Shown here in pieces: positions 24,773-32,352 of a stretch of 41,710 nt of DNA; the first letter of the stretch is position 1; every line of letters starts with the position of its first letter. Position numbers and translations under genes: made by a program. Location: assembly GCA_947497895.1 (NCBI GenBank), contig CANMIL010000019.1:1-41710 (forward strand), in the 5' to 3' direction. The notes below the pieces were generated by a model, which saw only the letters and a program-made list of their open reading frames with translations, ran no database searches and was not told the DNA's origin. Source of the stretch: an uncultured Tenacibaculum sp. GTDB taxonomy: Bacteria; Bacteroidota; Bacteroidia; Flavobacteriales; Flavobacteriaceae.

Positions 24773-25567
24773 TTAAAAGAATAAAGAATAAACAATTGCA
24801 ATAACACCTACAACTGCGCAATAAATAGAAAAATAAGAAAGTTTACTTCTTTTAACTAAAGCTATCATCCACTGACAAGCTACAAGTCCTGATACGAAAG
24901 CAGCAATAAAACCAGCTGATAAAGGAAGTATTTCTGAACTTTGGAAGTTAATATCGCCTCCAAGAATATCTTTAGCAACCTTACCTAAAATTAATGGGAC
25001 TACCATTAAAAAAGAGAAGCGCGCAGCCTTTGTTCTGTCAACTCCTAATAAAACAGAAGTTGAAATAGTAGCACCTGAACGAGAAATACCTGGAAGCATT
25101 GCAATAGCTTGCGAAACTCCAATGATAACAGCGTTGCTAAATGAAACCTTTTTATCTGTATTTTTAGCTCTATCAGCTAATAAAAGAAGCAAAGCTGTTA
25201 CTAAAAGCATGCAGCCCACTAACAGGATTTTACCTCCAAAAAAACTTTCAAGTTCCTTTTCGAAAGCTAAACCAATAATTACAGCAGGAATCATTGAAAG
25301 AACAATCTTTACACAAAATTTCGTTTGCTCATTCCATTTAAATTGAAACAAACCTGAAAGAATCTCTATAACTTCTTTTCTAAAAATTACTAAAGTACTT
25401 AAAGCTGTTGCAGCATGAAGTACCACTGTAAAAGTTAAACTCTCTTCAGGAACAGAAGTATCTCCGAAAATCGCTTTTGCTATTTCTAAATGACCGCTTG
25501 AGGATACAGGTAAAAATTCAGTCAGTCCTTGAATAATACCAAGGATTATTGCTTCTAGTAAATCCAT
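24773..25567 (-). CDS. uppP: Undecaprenyl-diphosphatase (BacA/UppP)
   Basis: A 264-residue integral membrane phosphatase that recycles undecaprenyl diphosphate to the monophosphate carrier for peptidoglycan and other wall polymers; overproduction gives bacitracin resistance. The first signature IIQGLTEFLPVSSSGHL (about 14-30) and the second PGISRSGATIS (about 160-170) carry the catalytic Glu, Ser, His and Arg residues. About eight membrane segments are present and the length is normal. It lies 1 base after the DUF3098 gene and directly before truB. Confidence 0.97.
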   Translation of the reverse strand: MDLLEAIILGIIQGLTEFLPVSSSGHLEIAKAIFGDTSVPEESLTFTVVLHAATALSTLVIFRKEVIEILSGLFQFKWNEQTKFCVKIVLSMIPAVIIGLAFEKELESFFGGKILLVGCMLLVTALLLLLADRAKNTDKKVSFSNAVIIGVSQAIAMLPGISRSGATISTSVLLGVDRTKAARFSFLMVVPLILGKVAKDILGGDINFQSSEILPLSAGFIAAFVSGLVACQWMIALVKRSKLSYFSIYCAVVGVIAIVYSLFF

Positions 25568-25568
25568 T

Positions 25569-25811
25569 TTATTTTTTTGGGTTGGCTAAAATAGCATAAA
25601 TTTCTATACCAAAACCAATAAGTACTAATGTTGGAGCTAAACGAATTCTTCTCCAGCTGTAAAGTTCAGGGTTGAAAACATTCGGATCATCACTTCCTCC
25701 GCCTGCCATCAATATGAAGCCAAGAGCAATTACTGCTAAACCGATAAGCATTATCATGTAATTTCTCTTCCCAAAAAGAAAATTGTTTTCTGTTTCTTTA
25801 TTATTCTCCAT
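25569..25811 (-). CDS. DUF3098-family small membrane protein
   Basis: An 80-residue protein with two membrane segments (about 16-36, MIMLIGLAVIALGFILMAGG, and about 58-76, APTLVLIGFGIEIYAIL). The start is taken at the ATG at 25809-25811 (MENNKETENNFLFGKRNY); an earlier start at 25880 would overlap ftsX by 67 bases and add residues absent from the family. The loop SDDPNVFNPELYSWRRIRLAP is the conserved DUF3098 stretch. It sits between ftsX and uppP with gaps of 2 and 1 bases, an arrangement I recognise as typical of Flavobacteriia, which hints at a role in cell-wall synthesis or division. Confidence 0.9.
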   Translation of the reverse strand: MENNKETENNFLFGKRNYMIMLIGLAVIALGFILMAGGGSDDPNVFNPELYSWRRIRLAPTLVLIGFGIEIYAILANPKK

Positions 25812-25813
25812 GT

Positions 25814-26692
25814 TTAATAATATAAATCGTTTGTTTGTAGGTTTAAAAAGCGTTGTGTTGCAAAAAATGTGCTTATCCAAGTAATAATGAAAGCACTTAG
25901 TAGTACACCCCCAGCAATATAAGTTAAAGATAGATAATCTTTAAGAAGCTCAAGCGTAGGAACGTATTTGTCAACATAATAAATGATAATAAACAACCCT
26001 ATTAGTGAGATAAATGCCCCTAAAACTCCTAGTTTAATACTTTGCCAAATAAAAGGTTTTCTAATAAAACGCTTCGTAGCTCCAACCATTTGCATAGTTT
26101 TTATATTAAAACGCTTTGAATAGATGGCAAGTCTAATAGAACTATTGATTAAGATAATAGCAACTAATCCAAAGAATCCACTTAATACTAACAACCAAAA
26201 ACTCATTCTTTTGATGTTTTTTGTTAAAAGATTCACTAAAGGTTTATCATAATTTACTTCAGCTATTAATTTGTTCTTTTGATAAGTCTCCTCAATTTCG
26301 CTCATTTTTTCAGGAGTCACAAAATTAGCGTTTAAGTAAACGTCAATTCCGTTTTTTAGAGGATTGTCACCAAGAAACTGTAAAAAATCTTCACCTAGAT
26401 CTTTTTTATAAGCTTTGGCAGCTTCACCTTTTGTAATGTAAAGAATACGTTTAGTATATTCCTCTTTTTTAATTGAGGCCTGTAAGTCGTCCAATTGTTT
26501 TTTTGAAACATCATCTTTTAAAAATAAAGTCATTACAACTTTTTCTTTAAAGTGATTGGCAACATTTGTAGATTTCAATAATACCAATCCAAGCATACCA
26601 ATCATAAAAAGTACCAAAGCGATACTTACAACAACAGATACATAAGAAGATTGCAATCGACGTTTTTGAAAAGAATCAAAAGATGTGCTCAT
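25814..26692 (-). CDS. ftsX: Cell-division ABC transporter permease FtsX
   Basis: A 292-residue inner-membrane protein. TM1 at about 22-44 is followed by an extracytoplasmic domain (about 45-165, with VMTLFLKDDVSKKQL and GEAAKAYKKDLGEDFLQFLGDNPL), then three TM segments (about 170-190, 215-240 and 260-282). This is the FtsX layout. With the ATPase FtsE it controls murein hydrolases at the septum; ftsE is not adjacent here. It is the first gene of the ftsX-DUF3098-uppP-truB run. Confidence 0.93.
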   Translation of the reverse strand: MSTSFDSFQKRRLQSSYVSVVVSIALVLFMIGMLGLVLLKSTNVANHFKEKVVMTLFLKDDVSKKQLDDLQASIKKEEYTKRILYITKGEAAKAYKKDLGEDFLQFLGDNPLKNGIDVYLNANFVTPEKMSEIEETYQKNKLIAEVNYDKPLVNLLTKNIKRMSFWLLVLSGFFGLVAIILINSSIRLAIYSKRFNIKTMQMVGATKRFIRKPFIWQSIKLGVLGAFISLIGLFIIIYYVDKYVPTLELLKDYLSLTYIAGGVLLSAFIITWISTFFATQRFLNLQTNDLYY

Positions 26693-26845
26693 TTTAGATG
26701 GCTATTTTAACTCCGCAAGATATGAAATCAATAATCAAATATCAATCATAAATTATACAATTATTACCCAATAATCAATCTTTCAGTCAAGCAAAAAATA
26801 CTTCATTAAAGTAAATGAAATTTTTTAAAATTTATTGTCTTTTTA

Positions 26846-27262
26846 TTAAGAATCTGACGGTATTTCTTGACACAGCTCAATAAGAACGCCATTGGTTGTT
26901 TTAGGATGTAAAAACGCGACTAACTTATTGTCAGCTCCTTTTTTAGGTGTTTCATTTAAAACTGTAAATCCTTCTTCTTTTAAACGAATTATTTCCGCTT
27001 TAATATCGTCAACAGCAAATGCAATATGATGAATGCCTTCTCCTTTCTTATCAATAAATTTAGCGATCGGGCTATCAGTTTTTGTTGCTTCTAACAATTC
27101 TATTTTATTGGGACCAGATTTGAAAAAAGAAGTTTTAACGCCTTCGCTAGCTACTTCTTCAATTTTATAATGAGGCTCTCCAAAAAGTGAAGCAAAAAGT
27201 TGATTTGATTTTTCTAAATCCTTTACGGCAATTCCAATGTGTTCTATTTTGTTCAAATTCAT
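26846..27262 (-). CDS. mce: Methylmalonyl-CoA epimerase
   Basis: A 138-residue VOC-fold enzyme that interconverts (R)- and (S)-methylmalonyl-CoA, in the route between propionyl-CoA and succinyl-CoA. It has two beta-alpha-beta-beta-beta units: KIEHIGIAVKDLEKS with the first metal His, the Glu of NKIELLEA, GIHHIAFAVDD with the second His, and NGVLIELCQ with the last metal Glu. Length is typical. The mutase genes are not in this window. It lies 153 bases upstream of ftsX on the same strand. Confidence 0.93.
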   Translation of the reverse strand: MNLNKIEHIGIAVKDLEKSNQLFASLFGEPHYKIEEVASEGVKTSFFKSGPNKIELLEATKTDSPIAKFIDKKGEGIHHIAFAVDDIKAEIIRLKEEGFTVLNETPKKGADNKLVAFLHPKTTNGVLIELCQEIPSDS

Positions 27263-27297
27263 AAGGTAAAAATAGAAATTTTGGAGAGATGGATTTG

Positions 27298-27843
27298 TTA
27301 TAAATTTTCTAAATCTATTTCATTAGCCATAATTATAATGACATCTGACTTGTTTACCAAGGAAAGAATTTGTCCAGTAATACCTTTAAGTTGTTCATGT
27401 TGATGACAAAAATTCCAGAGTTCATGTATGAAAACAGTGAAATCTTCATTGGGATCGTATTTAAATTCGTTTGTTTGATAGAGGAGTCCTAAAAGTTGAC
27501 TAATAAGTTTTTTAGCATTGTCCAATTTTTCATTGAATGCAGTGAAAACTTCCCATAAATCTTGCTGTGCTTGGGTTAGTAGAGTAGCAGTTAAAAACAA
27601 ATGCTCCTTTTTTTTGCTCCCCCCAATGGATGGAATAAAAGCACTTAGCTCTGACCTTTTTACTGAGAATTTTGAAGATTCTGGTAGATTTAAGTTTTTT
27701 AAAACATCTTCTGTACTGTTTAGCCAATTTGAAAAGTTTCGAATACTTTGCGTACTTTTCTTCTGTATTTGATCAGCAATTGTAGAAATCTCATTCAATT
27801 GTAAAGTAATGTCTGATGTTATTTTTGTTATCGATTTTCTCAT
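27298..27843 (-). CDS. Unknown helical protein in the DUF2589 operon (third gene)
   Basis: A 181-residue protein that I do not recognise. It appears soluble and almost wholly helical (MRKSITKITSDITLQLNEIS, IRNFSNWLNSTEDVLKNL, LFLTATLLTQAQQDLWEVFT, VFIHELWNFCHQHEQLKG), without signal peptide or membrane segment. It starts 2 bases after the stop of the second gene, so they are almost certainly co-translated. The context suggests a partner of the DUF2589 protein or of the second-gene product. Confidence 0.75.
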   Translation of the reverse strand: MRKSITKITSDITLQLNEISTIADQIQKKSTQSIRNFSNWLNSTEDVLKNLNLPESSKFSVKRSELSAFIPSIGGSKKKEHLFLTATLLTQAQQDLWEVFTAFNEKLDNAKKLISQLLGLLYQTNEFKYDPNEDFTVFIHELWNFCHQHEQLKGITGQILSLVNKSDVIIIMANEIDLENL

Positions 27844-27845
27844 GA

Positions 27846-28520
27846 TTATTCAGGAAGTAGTTTTGATTCTATTTCTCCATTTTCATTTTCTGAAGTATAC
27901 CATTCCATACCTTCTTCATTTAAAGTCATTTTTATTTGAATGACATTTTCAGGTTTAATTTCATTTAGTTTATGTGCTTCAACTATCACTTTTGTGTTTT
28001 GCTTTACAACTTGTTTTGAAGAAATGAGCGATTTTAGATTCGAGTTAAGTTGCTTTACTAGAAAGTTATAATCTAGTTTTTTAGGGTAAATGGATAAAAA
28101 TCGCTCAGCAATTCTCATTGAAAATTGATTGAGTAACTCTTCACTGTTGTTTTGGCTTGCTTTTAAATTTCTTTCTAGACTATCTGTTTCCTCTGCAATT
28201 AAAGATCTTAGAAGTGCTGATGTTTTTCGATCAAAAGAATTTACTTTCGAACTGTTTTTTAAAATGTTATAAGTTTGAGAGTTGAACTCAATATTATTAA
28301 TTGGTTCGTAATCTTTTTCGTAATCATTAGAAAGTTCGCCAATAGCCACAGGAATTGTAAGTTCTACGTTTTGGGCTTTAAACCTTGGGATTGTAAAGTG
28401 TTTAAGTAAATCATGTTTCGCAAATTTCTCAGCAATTTCTAGTGATTTTAAATCAGACATTAATCGTGCTTCTGCAATTGAGGTGGCAATTCCACCAAGA
28501 TATTCATTTAAATTAACCAT
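27846..28520 (-). CDS. Unknown protein in the DUF2589 operon (second gene)
   Basis: A 224-residue soluble protein that I do not recognise. The N-terminus (GGIATSIAEARLMSDLKSLEIAEKFAKHDLLKHFTIPRFKAQ) combines a helix with a short strand rich in Val and Pro (VELTIPVAIGEL), a layout also seen in the DUF2589 protein encoded upstream (a helix, then strands naming PFLTTLTIPSIR). The C-terminal half is helical with a mixed tail ending YTSENENGEIESKLLPE. It lacks a signal peptide. A terminator-like hairpin separates it from the upstream gene. Confidence 0.75.
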   Translation of the reverse strand: MVNLNEYLGGIATSIAEARLMSDLKSLEIAEKFAKHDLLKHFTIPRFKAQNVELTIPVAIGELSNDYEKDYEPINNIEFNSQTYNILKNSSKVNSFDRKTSALLRSLIAEETDSLERNLKASQNNSEELLNQFSMRIAERFLSIYPKKLDYNFLVKQLNSNLKSLISSKQVVKQNTKVIVEAHKLNEIKPENVIQIKMTLNEEGMEWYTSENENGEIESKLLPE

Positions 28521-28534
28521 AATAAAAAGTTTAA

Positions 28535-28571
28535 AAAGAGACCGAGTGAGAACTTACTCTTCGGTCTCTTT
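28535..28571 (-). terminator. Terminator or attenuator inside the DUF2589 operon
   Basis: On the minus strand an 11-bp perfect stem (AAAGAGACCGA / TCGGTCTCTTT, arms 28561-28571 and 28535-28545) leads into a run of T. It lies between the stop of the DUF2589 gene (28581) and the start of the second gene (28520). Partial termination would make the first product more abundant than the other two. Confidence 0.85.
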
Positions 28572-28580
28572 GTGTTATAT

Positions 28581-29171
28581 TTATGCTACTGTAGCAATGC
28601 TATCTTCAAGCATGTCTAAAATTCTACTTAAACCTTCTGGTAACTCATCATTTACCGCCCTAACTTTTACACCTAAGTTGTAAGTCTTATCTACTTTGAC
28701 TCCTTGAGAAGTATTTCTCTTGTAAGAAGCCGAAGCTTTAAAGTTTACAATCTTATAATTGATTCCTAACTCAGCACTTGCTGCGAATTCAGAGGAAATA
28801 TCTCTTGTTTCCGTCGAACTTAAACGCGCGTTGAAATCAATATTTACTTCATCAATTCGAATAGAAGGAATAGTAAGTGTTGTTAAAAAAGGTACTTTAA
28901 TTTCTACTTCATTTTCGATAAACTTTTCACTATTAGGTCCTGAAGTTAACGTAGGATCGTAATCAGGATTGGGAACAGATTTCTTATATTGGAAGTCTAC
29001 ATAACGAAGTGGAGCCACACCACCAGTTGCGGGCGGTTCAAAACCTACTTCTTTAATAAAGTTAACAGTTGCCATAGAAGCGGCAGTTTGTGCTTGAATA
29101 GCAGCCTGTAACGGTCCTCCCACATATACATTAAAATCTAAGCTATTTAATTCTGGAACTAAATTTGGCAT
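28581..29171 (-). CDS. DUF2589-family protein
   Basis: A 196-residue protein that I assign to DUF2589 by its core: VEIKVPFLTTLTIPSIRIDEV and NIDFNARLSS (about 95-125), then FKASASYKRNTSQGVKVDKTY and LGVKVRAVNDELPEGLSRILDMLEDSI at the C-terminus. The N-terminal helix is rich in Ala/Gln (GPLQAAIQAQTAASMATVNFI). No signal peptide. The repeated alternation of short strands suggests a beta-sandwich that may oligomerise. DUF2589 proteins have no known function, to my knowledge. It is the first gene of a three-gene operon, followed by a terminator-like hairpin, so it is probably the major product. Confidence 0.85.
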   Translation of the reverse strand: MPNLVPELNSLDFNVYVGGPLQAAIQAQTAASMATVNFIKEVGFEPPATGGVAPLRYVDFQYKKSVPNPDYDPTLTSGPNSEKFIENEVEIKVPFLTTLTIPSIRIDEVNIDFNARLSSTETRDISSEFAASAELGINYKIVNFKASASYKRNTSQGVKVDKTYNLGVKVRAVNDELPEGLSRILDMLEDSIATVA

Positions 29172-29597
29172 TTTTATAATTTGTTTTTGTTTGTGCCTAC
29201 TCTTTTAAGGTTTTTCGGCTTTCTCCTTTTCTATTTCGAAATACTGAATGCAAAGTTTGTGGATTGTTGGTCTTGTTTTTCCAGTAGAACAACGCTTTTT
29301 AAAGCTGGAATCACTGCTGTTTTTTACCGTTGTTTTCCTTGAATAGAAACAGGAAAAGTGAGAGGTGATAGAGTGGAATAGCCTAAATTATTTTATTTAA
29401 GATGTTTGTTAATGTGTTTTTAGTGAGGTGTTGGTTGTTTTATTTAAAAATTATTAAATTGCTACAAAATGCTGGCTATGAATTTTCTACAAAAAATAAT
29501 GCTCTTTTAATAAGTCTTATAACAACTATATAGAATTTATAGTGACTTTGTGCTATGCAATAGTCAGTGAAATCTTAACCAATAAAATATTTTTATT
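29172..29597. other. 426-base divergent intergenic region
   Basis: This separates the DUF2589 operon (minus) from the ESGAGN-tail lipoprotein genes (plus). I see no gene. For the plus direction, TGACTTTG (29543-29550) is one mismatch from TAnnTTTG, about 48 bases before the ATG. For the minus direction, AAACTTTG (29251-29258) is one mismatch from the same consensus. A 7-bp perfect stem TTTTCCT / AGGAAAA (29333-29357) is present. None is convincing alone. Confidence 0.5.
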
Positions 29598-30224
29598 ATG
29601 AAAAACAAATTGATGTTAGGCTTAATGGCTGCAGCTTTAACTATGGTGTCTTGTTCTCAAGATAGAATTGAAGAACCTTCTCAGGATGAAACAGCAGAAG
29701 TTTCACGTCCCTACAATGCCCTAAACTATTTGGAGCTAGTTCCAATGTTGGAACATTATGACAAAACGAGAAAACCTGTTTTGGAAGAAGCTTTGGGTTT
29801 TGAGGATACTCGTATGAATTATTTCAGTATTGAAACTATAGAAAACTACATTAAATATGTAAAGACACTTTCAAGAGAAAAAGGAATAAAGTTTACTGGA
29901 ATAAATTTTGTTTCGGCGGCTTATCCTGAAAATACAGGCCATGGAGTTCCAAATTATCAGAACTTGTTATTGATGCCAACGACCAAAATTAATGGTAAGA
30001 ATATATGTTTTGATCCTGTTCAGTCAACATCAGAAAAGATTGTAACAGTAAAAGAGATGTTAGCGAGTTATGGGTATAACTGGGTATATGATTCGAAAGA
30101 GGATTATGATAATAGATATAAAAGTAACGAGTTAATTTTGAATAATTTTAAAAATAGAAATCAAAAATCCGATATCGAAAGTGGAGCAGGAAACCATTCA
30201 ACATTAGCTCCACCTTATCATTAA
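29598..30224 (+). CDS. ESGAGN-tail lipoprotein, paralogue 1
   Basis: A 208-residue protein of unknown function. A lipoprotein-type signal MKNKLMLGLMAAALTMVSC gives Cys19 as likely lipidation site (the -3 residue is Met, slightly unusual). The core (about 38-170) has LELVPMLEHYDKTRKPV, EEALGFEDTRMNY, INGKNICFDPVQS and VTVKEMLASYGYNWVYD. A variable linker (171-193) leads to ESGAGN (194-199) and a final PPYH. Residues 1-170 match paralogue 2 at 160 of 170 positions. It is 11 bases upstream of paralogue 2 on the same strand. The tail is shared by all three paralogues, so it is probably functional. Confidence 0.85.
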   Translation: MKNKLMLGLMAAALTMVSCSQDRIEEPSQDETAEVSRPYNALNYLELVPMLEHYDKTRKPVLEEALGFEDTRMNYFSIETIENYIKYVKTLSREKGIKFTGINFVSAAYPENTGHGVPNYQNLLLMPTTKINGKNICFDPVQSTSEKIVTVKEMLASYGYNWVYDSKEDYDNRYKSNELILNNFKNRNQKSDIESGAGNHSTLAPPYH

Positions 30225-30756
30225 AAATTTTAACTATGAAAAACAAATTAATGTTAGCCTTTATGGCTATTGCTTTAACTATGGTATCTTGTTCTCAAGA
30301 TAGAATTGAAGAACCTTCTCAAAATGAAATTGCAGAAGTTTCACGTCCATATAATGCTTTAAACTATTTGGAGTTGGTTCCAATGTTGGAGCATTATGAT
30401 AAAACTAGAAAACCTGTTTTGGAAGAAGCATTAGGTTTTGAGGATACTCGTATGAACTATTATAGTATTGAAACTATTGAAAACTATTTGAAATATGTGA
30501 AAACACTTTCAAGAGAAAAAGGAATAAAGTTTACTGGAATAAATTTTGTTTCGGCGGCTTATCCTGAAAATACAGGTCATGGAGTTCCAAATTATCAGAA
30601 CTTATTATTGATGCCAACTACCGAAATTAATGGTAAGAATATTTGTTTTGATCCTGTTCAGTCAACACCAGAAAAGATTGTAACCGTAAAGGAAATGTTA
30701 GCGAGTTATAGGTATAACTGGGTATATGATTCAAAAGAGGATTATGATAACAGGAA
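29598..30756 (+). repeat. Tandem gene duplication, period 638 bases
   Basis: The start codons of paralogues 1 and 2 are 638 bases apart, and the two coding regions stay nearly identical for about 520 bases (160 of 170 residues alike) before they diverge in the linker. The bases before each ATG are also alike (TTTTATTATG and TTTTAACTATG). This indicates recent tandem duplication. Confidence 0.9.
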
Positions 30757-30859
30757 TAAACCGAATGAGTTAGTGCAGAGAAACTTTCAGAATAGATCTA
30801 AAAGTAATTATGTTGAAAGTGGAGCAGGAAATAGAGGTCAAATATCTCCTCCCTATTAA
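30236..30859 (+). CDS. ESGAGN-tail lipoprotein, paralogue 2
   Basis: A 207-residue protein of unknown function, the tandem copy of paralogue 1. The signal MKNKLMLAFMAIALTMVSC gives lipidation Cys19. Ten substitutions separate residues 1-170 from paralogue 1, but the linker 171-193 keeps only 11 of 23 residues. The tail keeps ESGAGN (194-199), then RGQIS and PPY at the end. A strong terminator lies 13 bases after the stop, so paralogues 1 and 2 form their own transcript. Function unknown; see the findings. Confidence 0.85.
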   Translation: MKNKLMLAFMAIALTMVSCSQDRIEEPSQNEIAEVSRPYNALNYLELVPMLEHYDKTRKPVLEEALGFEDTRMNYYSIETIENYLKYVKTLSREKGIKFTGINFVSAAYPENTGHGVPNYQNLLLMPTTEINGKNICFDPVQSTPEKIVTVKEMLASYRYNWVYDSKEDYDNRNKPNELVQRNFQNRSKSNYVESGAGNRGQISPPY

Positions 30860-30872
30860 CATAAGAATGCCG

Positions 30873-30902
30873 AAAAGGTCAGTTTTAAACTGGCCTTTTT
30901 TT
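30873..30902 (+). terminator. Intrinsic terminator after paralogue 2
   Basis: A stem AAAAGGTCAGTTT / AAACTGGCCTTTT (one G-T pair, very short loop) is followed by a T run. It separates the two lipoprotein genes from the third paralogue and its signalling genes. Confidence 0.9.
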
Positions 30903-31017
30903 ATAAACAACCGTTGAAGTCTTTAAATTCCTTTAGTGTAAACGCTGGAGGCTTTAGGGGGGTTTTCCTGAATATTTTTCTGAAAGCATTGATTTACTTA
31001 GGCGTATGAAAAAAATG

Positions 31018-31049
31018 TTGGTTTAGAAAAATATAGGAATGTATATTTG
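31018..31049 (+). promoter_or_regulatory. Promoter of paralogue 3 and the signalling genes
   Basis: TTG (31018-31020), 21 bases, then TATATTTG (31042-31049) fits the Bacteroidota promoter pattern. It predicts a start near 31053, 20 bases before the ATG at 31073. So the third paralogue is transcribed separately from the first two. Confidence 0.75.
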
Positions 31050-31072
31050 ACTCAAACAAACCAAATAGTATC

Positions 31073-31747
31073 ATGAAGGAACAAAATTTTATTACAAGAT
31101 TATTAAGAGCAATTAGAAACCTTTTTGGAGGAGGTTGCGATTGCGAGGAATGTATCGAGAGGGGGCCAGAACAAGGAATTTTCTGTTATAAAGATGAGGG
31201 GAGAACCAAAGAAATGCTGACCTACCCAGAAATTATTGAAATGTTGAAAAAGTATGATGATTCAAGAATCAAACCTTTTGAACAGGCCTATGGATATGAA
31301 GATACAAGAATGAATATTTTCAATTTTGATCAATTTAAAAAATACTTAGGACATATTGAAAATTTGAGTAAAAAGGCAGGGATTCGTATTTCGGGAATTT
31401 CGTTTATTTATGGCGCTAAGGATCATGATGGAGCAGAGTATGGGTATAATAGTTTACTTTATTTACCATCAACAATAGTCAATGGAAAAGAAGTGCTTTT
31501 CGATCCCGTACAAAGTGCAAAGCGAGGAGAGTTAGTTACCTTTAAAGAAATGCTAGAGAGATATGGCTATCAATGGATATATGATAACGCTGAAGATTAT
31601 GAACAAGGAAAAAGGAAAGATAATAATTACGATTTAAAATCAAATCAAGTGAAATCAGGAGAGTTTAGAATGGTTTCTAATGATGGTTTTGGTCAAGAAG
31701 ATGAAAGTGGAGCGGGTAATTGGGGATCAATTAAACCTCCTTATTAA
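31073..31747 (+). CDS. ESGAGN-tail protein, paralogue 3, no signal peptide, Cys-rich N-terminus
   Basis: A 224-residue paralogue of the two upstream lipoproteins. The core is conserved (GYEDTRMNIF, LPSTIVNGKEVLFDPVQS, VTFKEMLERYGYQWIYDNAEDY), and the end is ESGAGN (211-216), WGSIK, PPY. The N-terminus differs: no lipoprotein signal but an amphipathic, basic ITRLLRAIRNLFGGG, then a Cys cluster with Cys22, Cys24 and Cys27 (CDCEEC) and Cys38. This could bind metal, be modified, or act as an export leader. The linker before the tail is longer (about 175-210). The 7-TM protein gene follows 11 bases downstream. Function unknown. Confidence 0.85.
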   Translation: MKEQNFITRLLRAIRNLFGGGCDCEECIERGPEQGIFCYKDEGRTKEMLTYPEIIEMLKKYDDSRIKPFEQAYGYEDTRMNIFNFDQFKKYLGHIENLSKKAGIRISGISFIYGAKDHDGAEYGYNSLLYLPSTIVNGKEVLFDPVQSAKRGELVTFKEMLERYGYQWIYDNAEDYEQGKRKDNNYDLKSNQVKSGEFRMVSNDGFGQEDESGAGNWGSIKPPY

Positions 31748-31758
31748 AGTATTAATAT

Positions 31759-32352
31759 ATGTTAAAAGATATTGCCTTACTAATTCAGGTAGCTGTTGCT
31801 ATATTATCAATTGTTTTATATAAAAAGTTCTCCACTTCTTTTTACAGGGTTTTAGTACTCATACTTTCAATTTCTGTTCTTGTGGAGTTTTGGGGACATT
31901 ATATAGGAAGTGAGCAGATCGTTTGGACAGTTTATACAATATTTATTTTTATACTTATATATATATTGTTTATACAAGTTCTTATTGATAAGTTAGCATT
32001 GAAAATAAGTAAGGTAGTCTTTTGTTTTTTTTTAGTCGTTTCAGTTATTGTTCTCTTTGATGTGTCTTTTTTTTATAGGCTGCTCATTTTGGGCTCAATT
32101 AATACGAGTTTATTGTCTTTCTTCTATTTGAGGCAGTTATTACTTTCTGACGAAATTCTAAATTATAAAAAATTGTTGCCATTTTGGATTTCAGTTGGTT
32201 TTTTAGTTTTTTACTTACCATCAATTCCTTTTTTTAGTATGCTGAATTATATGCAAACTAGAGGGTTGTTTTTTGTAATACAAGTTCTAATTATATTGAT
32301 GAATTTAATAATTGGTTTTGGTCTAATATGGAGCAAGGAGGAGAAATATTAA
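31759..32352 (+). CDS. Seven-segment membrane protein, probable sensor partner of the kinase
   Basis: A 197-residue, very hydrophobic protein with about seven membrane segments (about 4-21, 30-46, 54-75, 84-101, 107-127, 139-158 and 169-191) and a short charged C-terminal end (WSKEEKY). I do not recognise a named family. Its gene overlaps the start of the downstream kinase gene by 25 bases, so the two are translationally coupled, and it lies 11 bases after paralogue 3. A 7-TM protein coupled to a kinase that has only one TM itself is likely to be the sensing part (inference). Alternatives are a transporter or protease for the tail protein. Confidence 0.75.
   Translation: MLKDIALLIQVAVAILSIVLYKKFSTSFYRVLVLILSISVLVEFWGHYIGSEQIVWTVYTIFIFILIYILFIQVLIDKLALKISKVVFCFFLVVSVIVLFDVSFFYRLLILGSINTSLLSFFYLRQLLLSDEILNYKKLLPFWISVGFLVFYLPSIPFFSMLNYMQTRGLFFVIQVLIILMNLIIGFGLIWSKEEKY

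Noticed and set aside
29598..31747. Transglutaminase- or papain-like protease for the ESGAGN-tail proteins
   Set aside because: NGKxxxFDP resembles the NGKWYxVDP end of transglutaminase-like domains, but the catalytic Cys and His are not conserved in the three paralogues.
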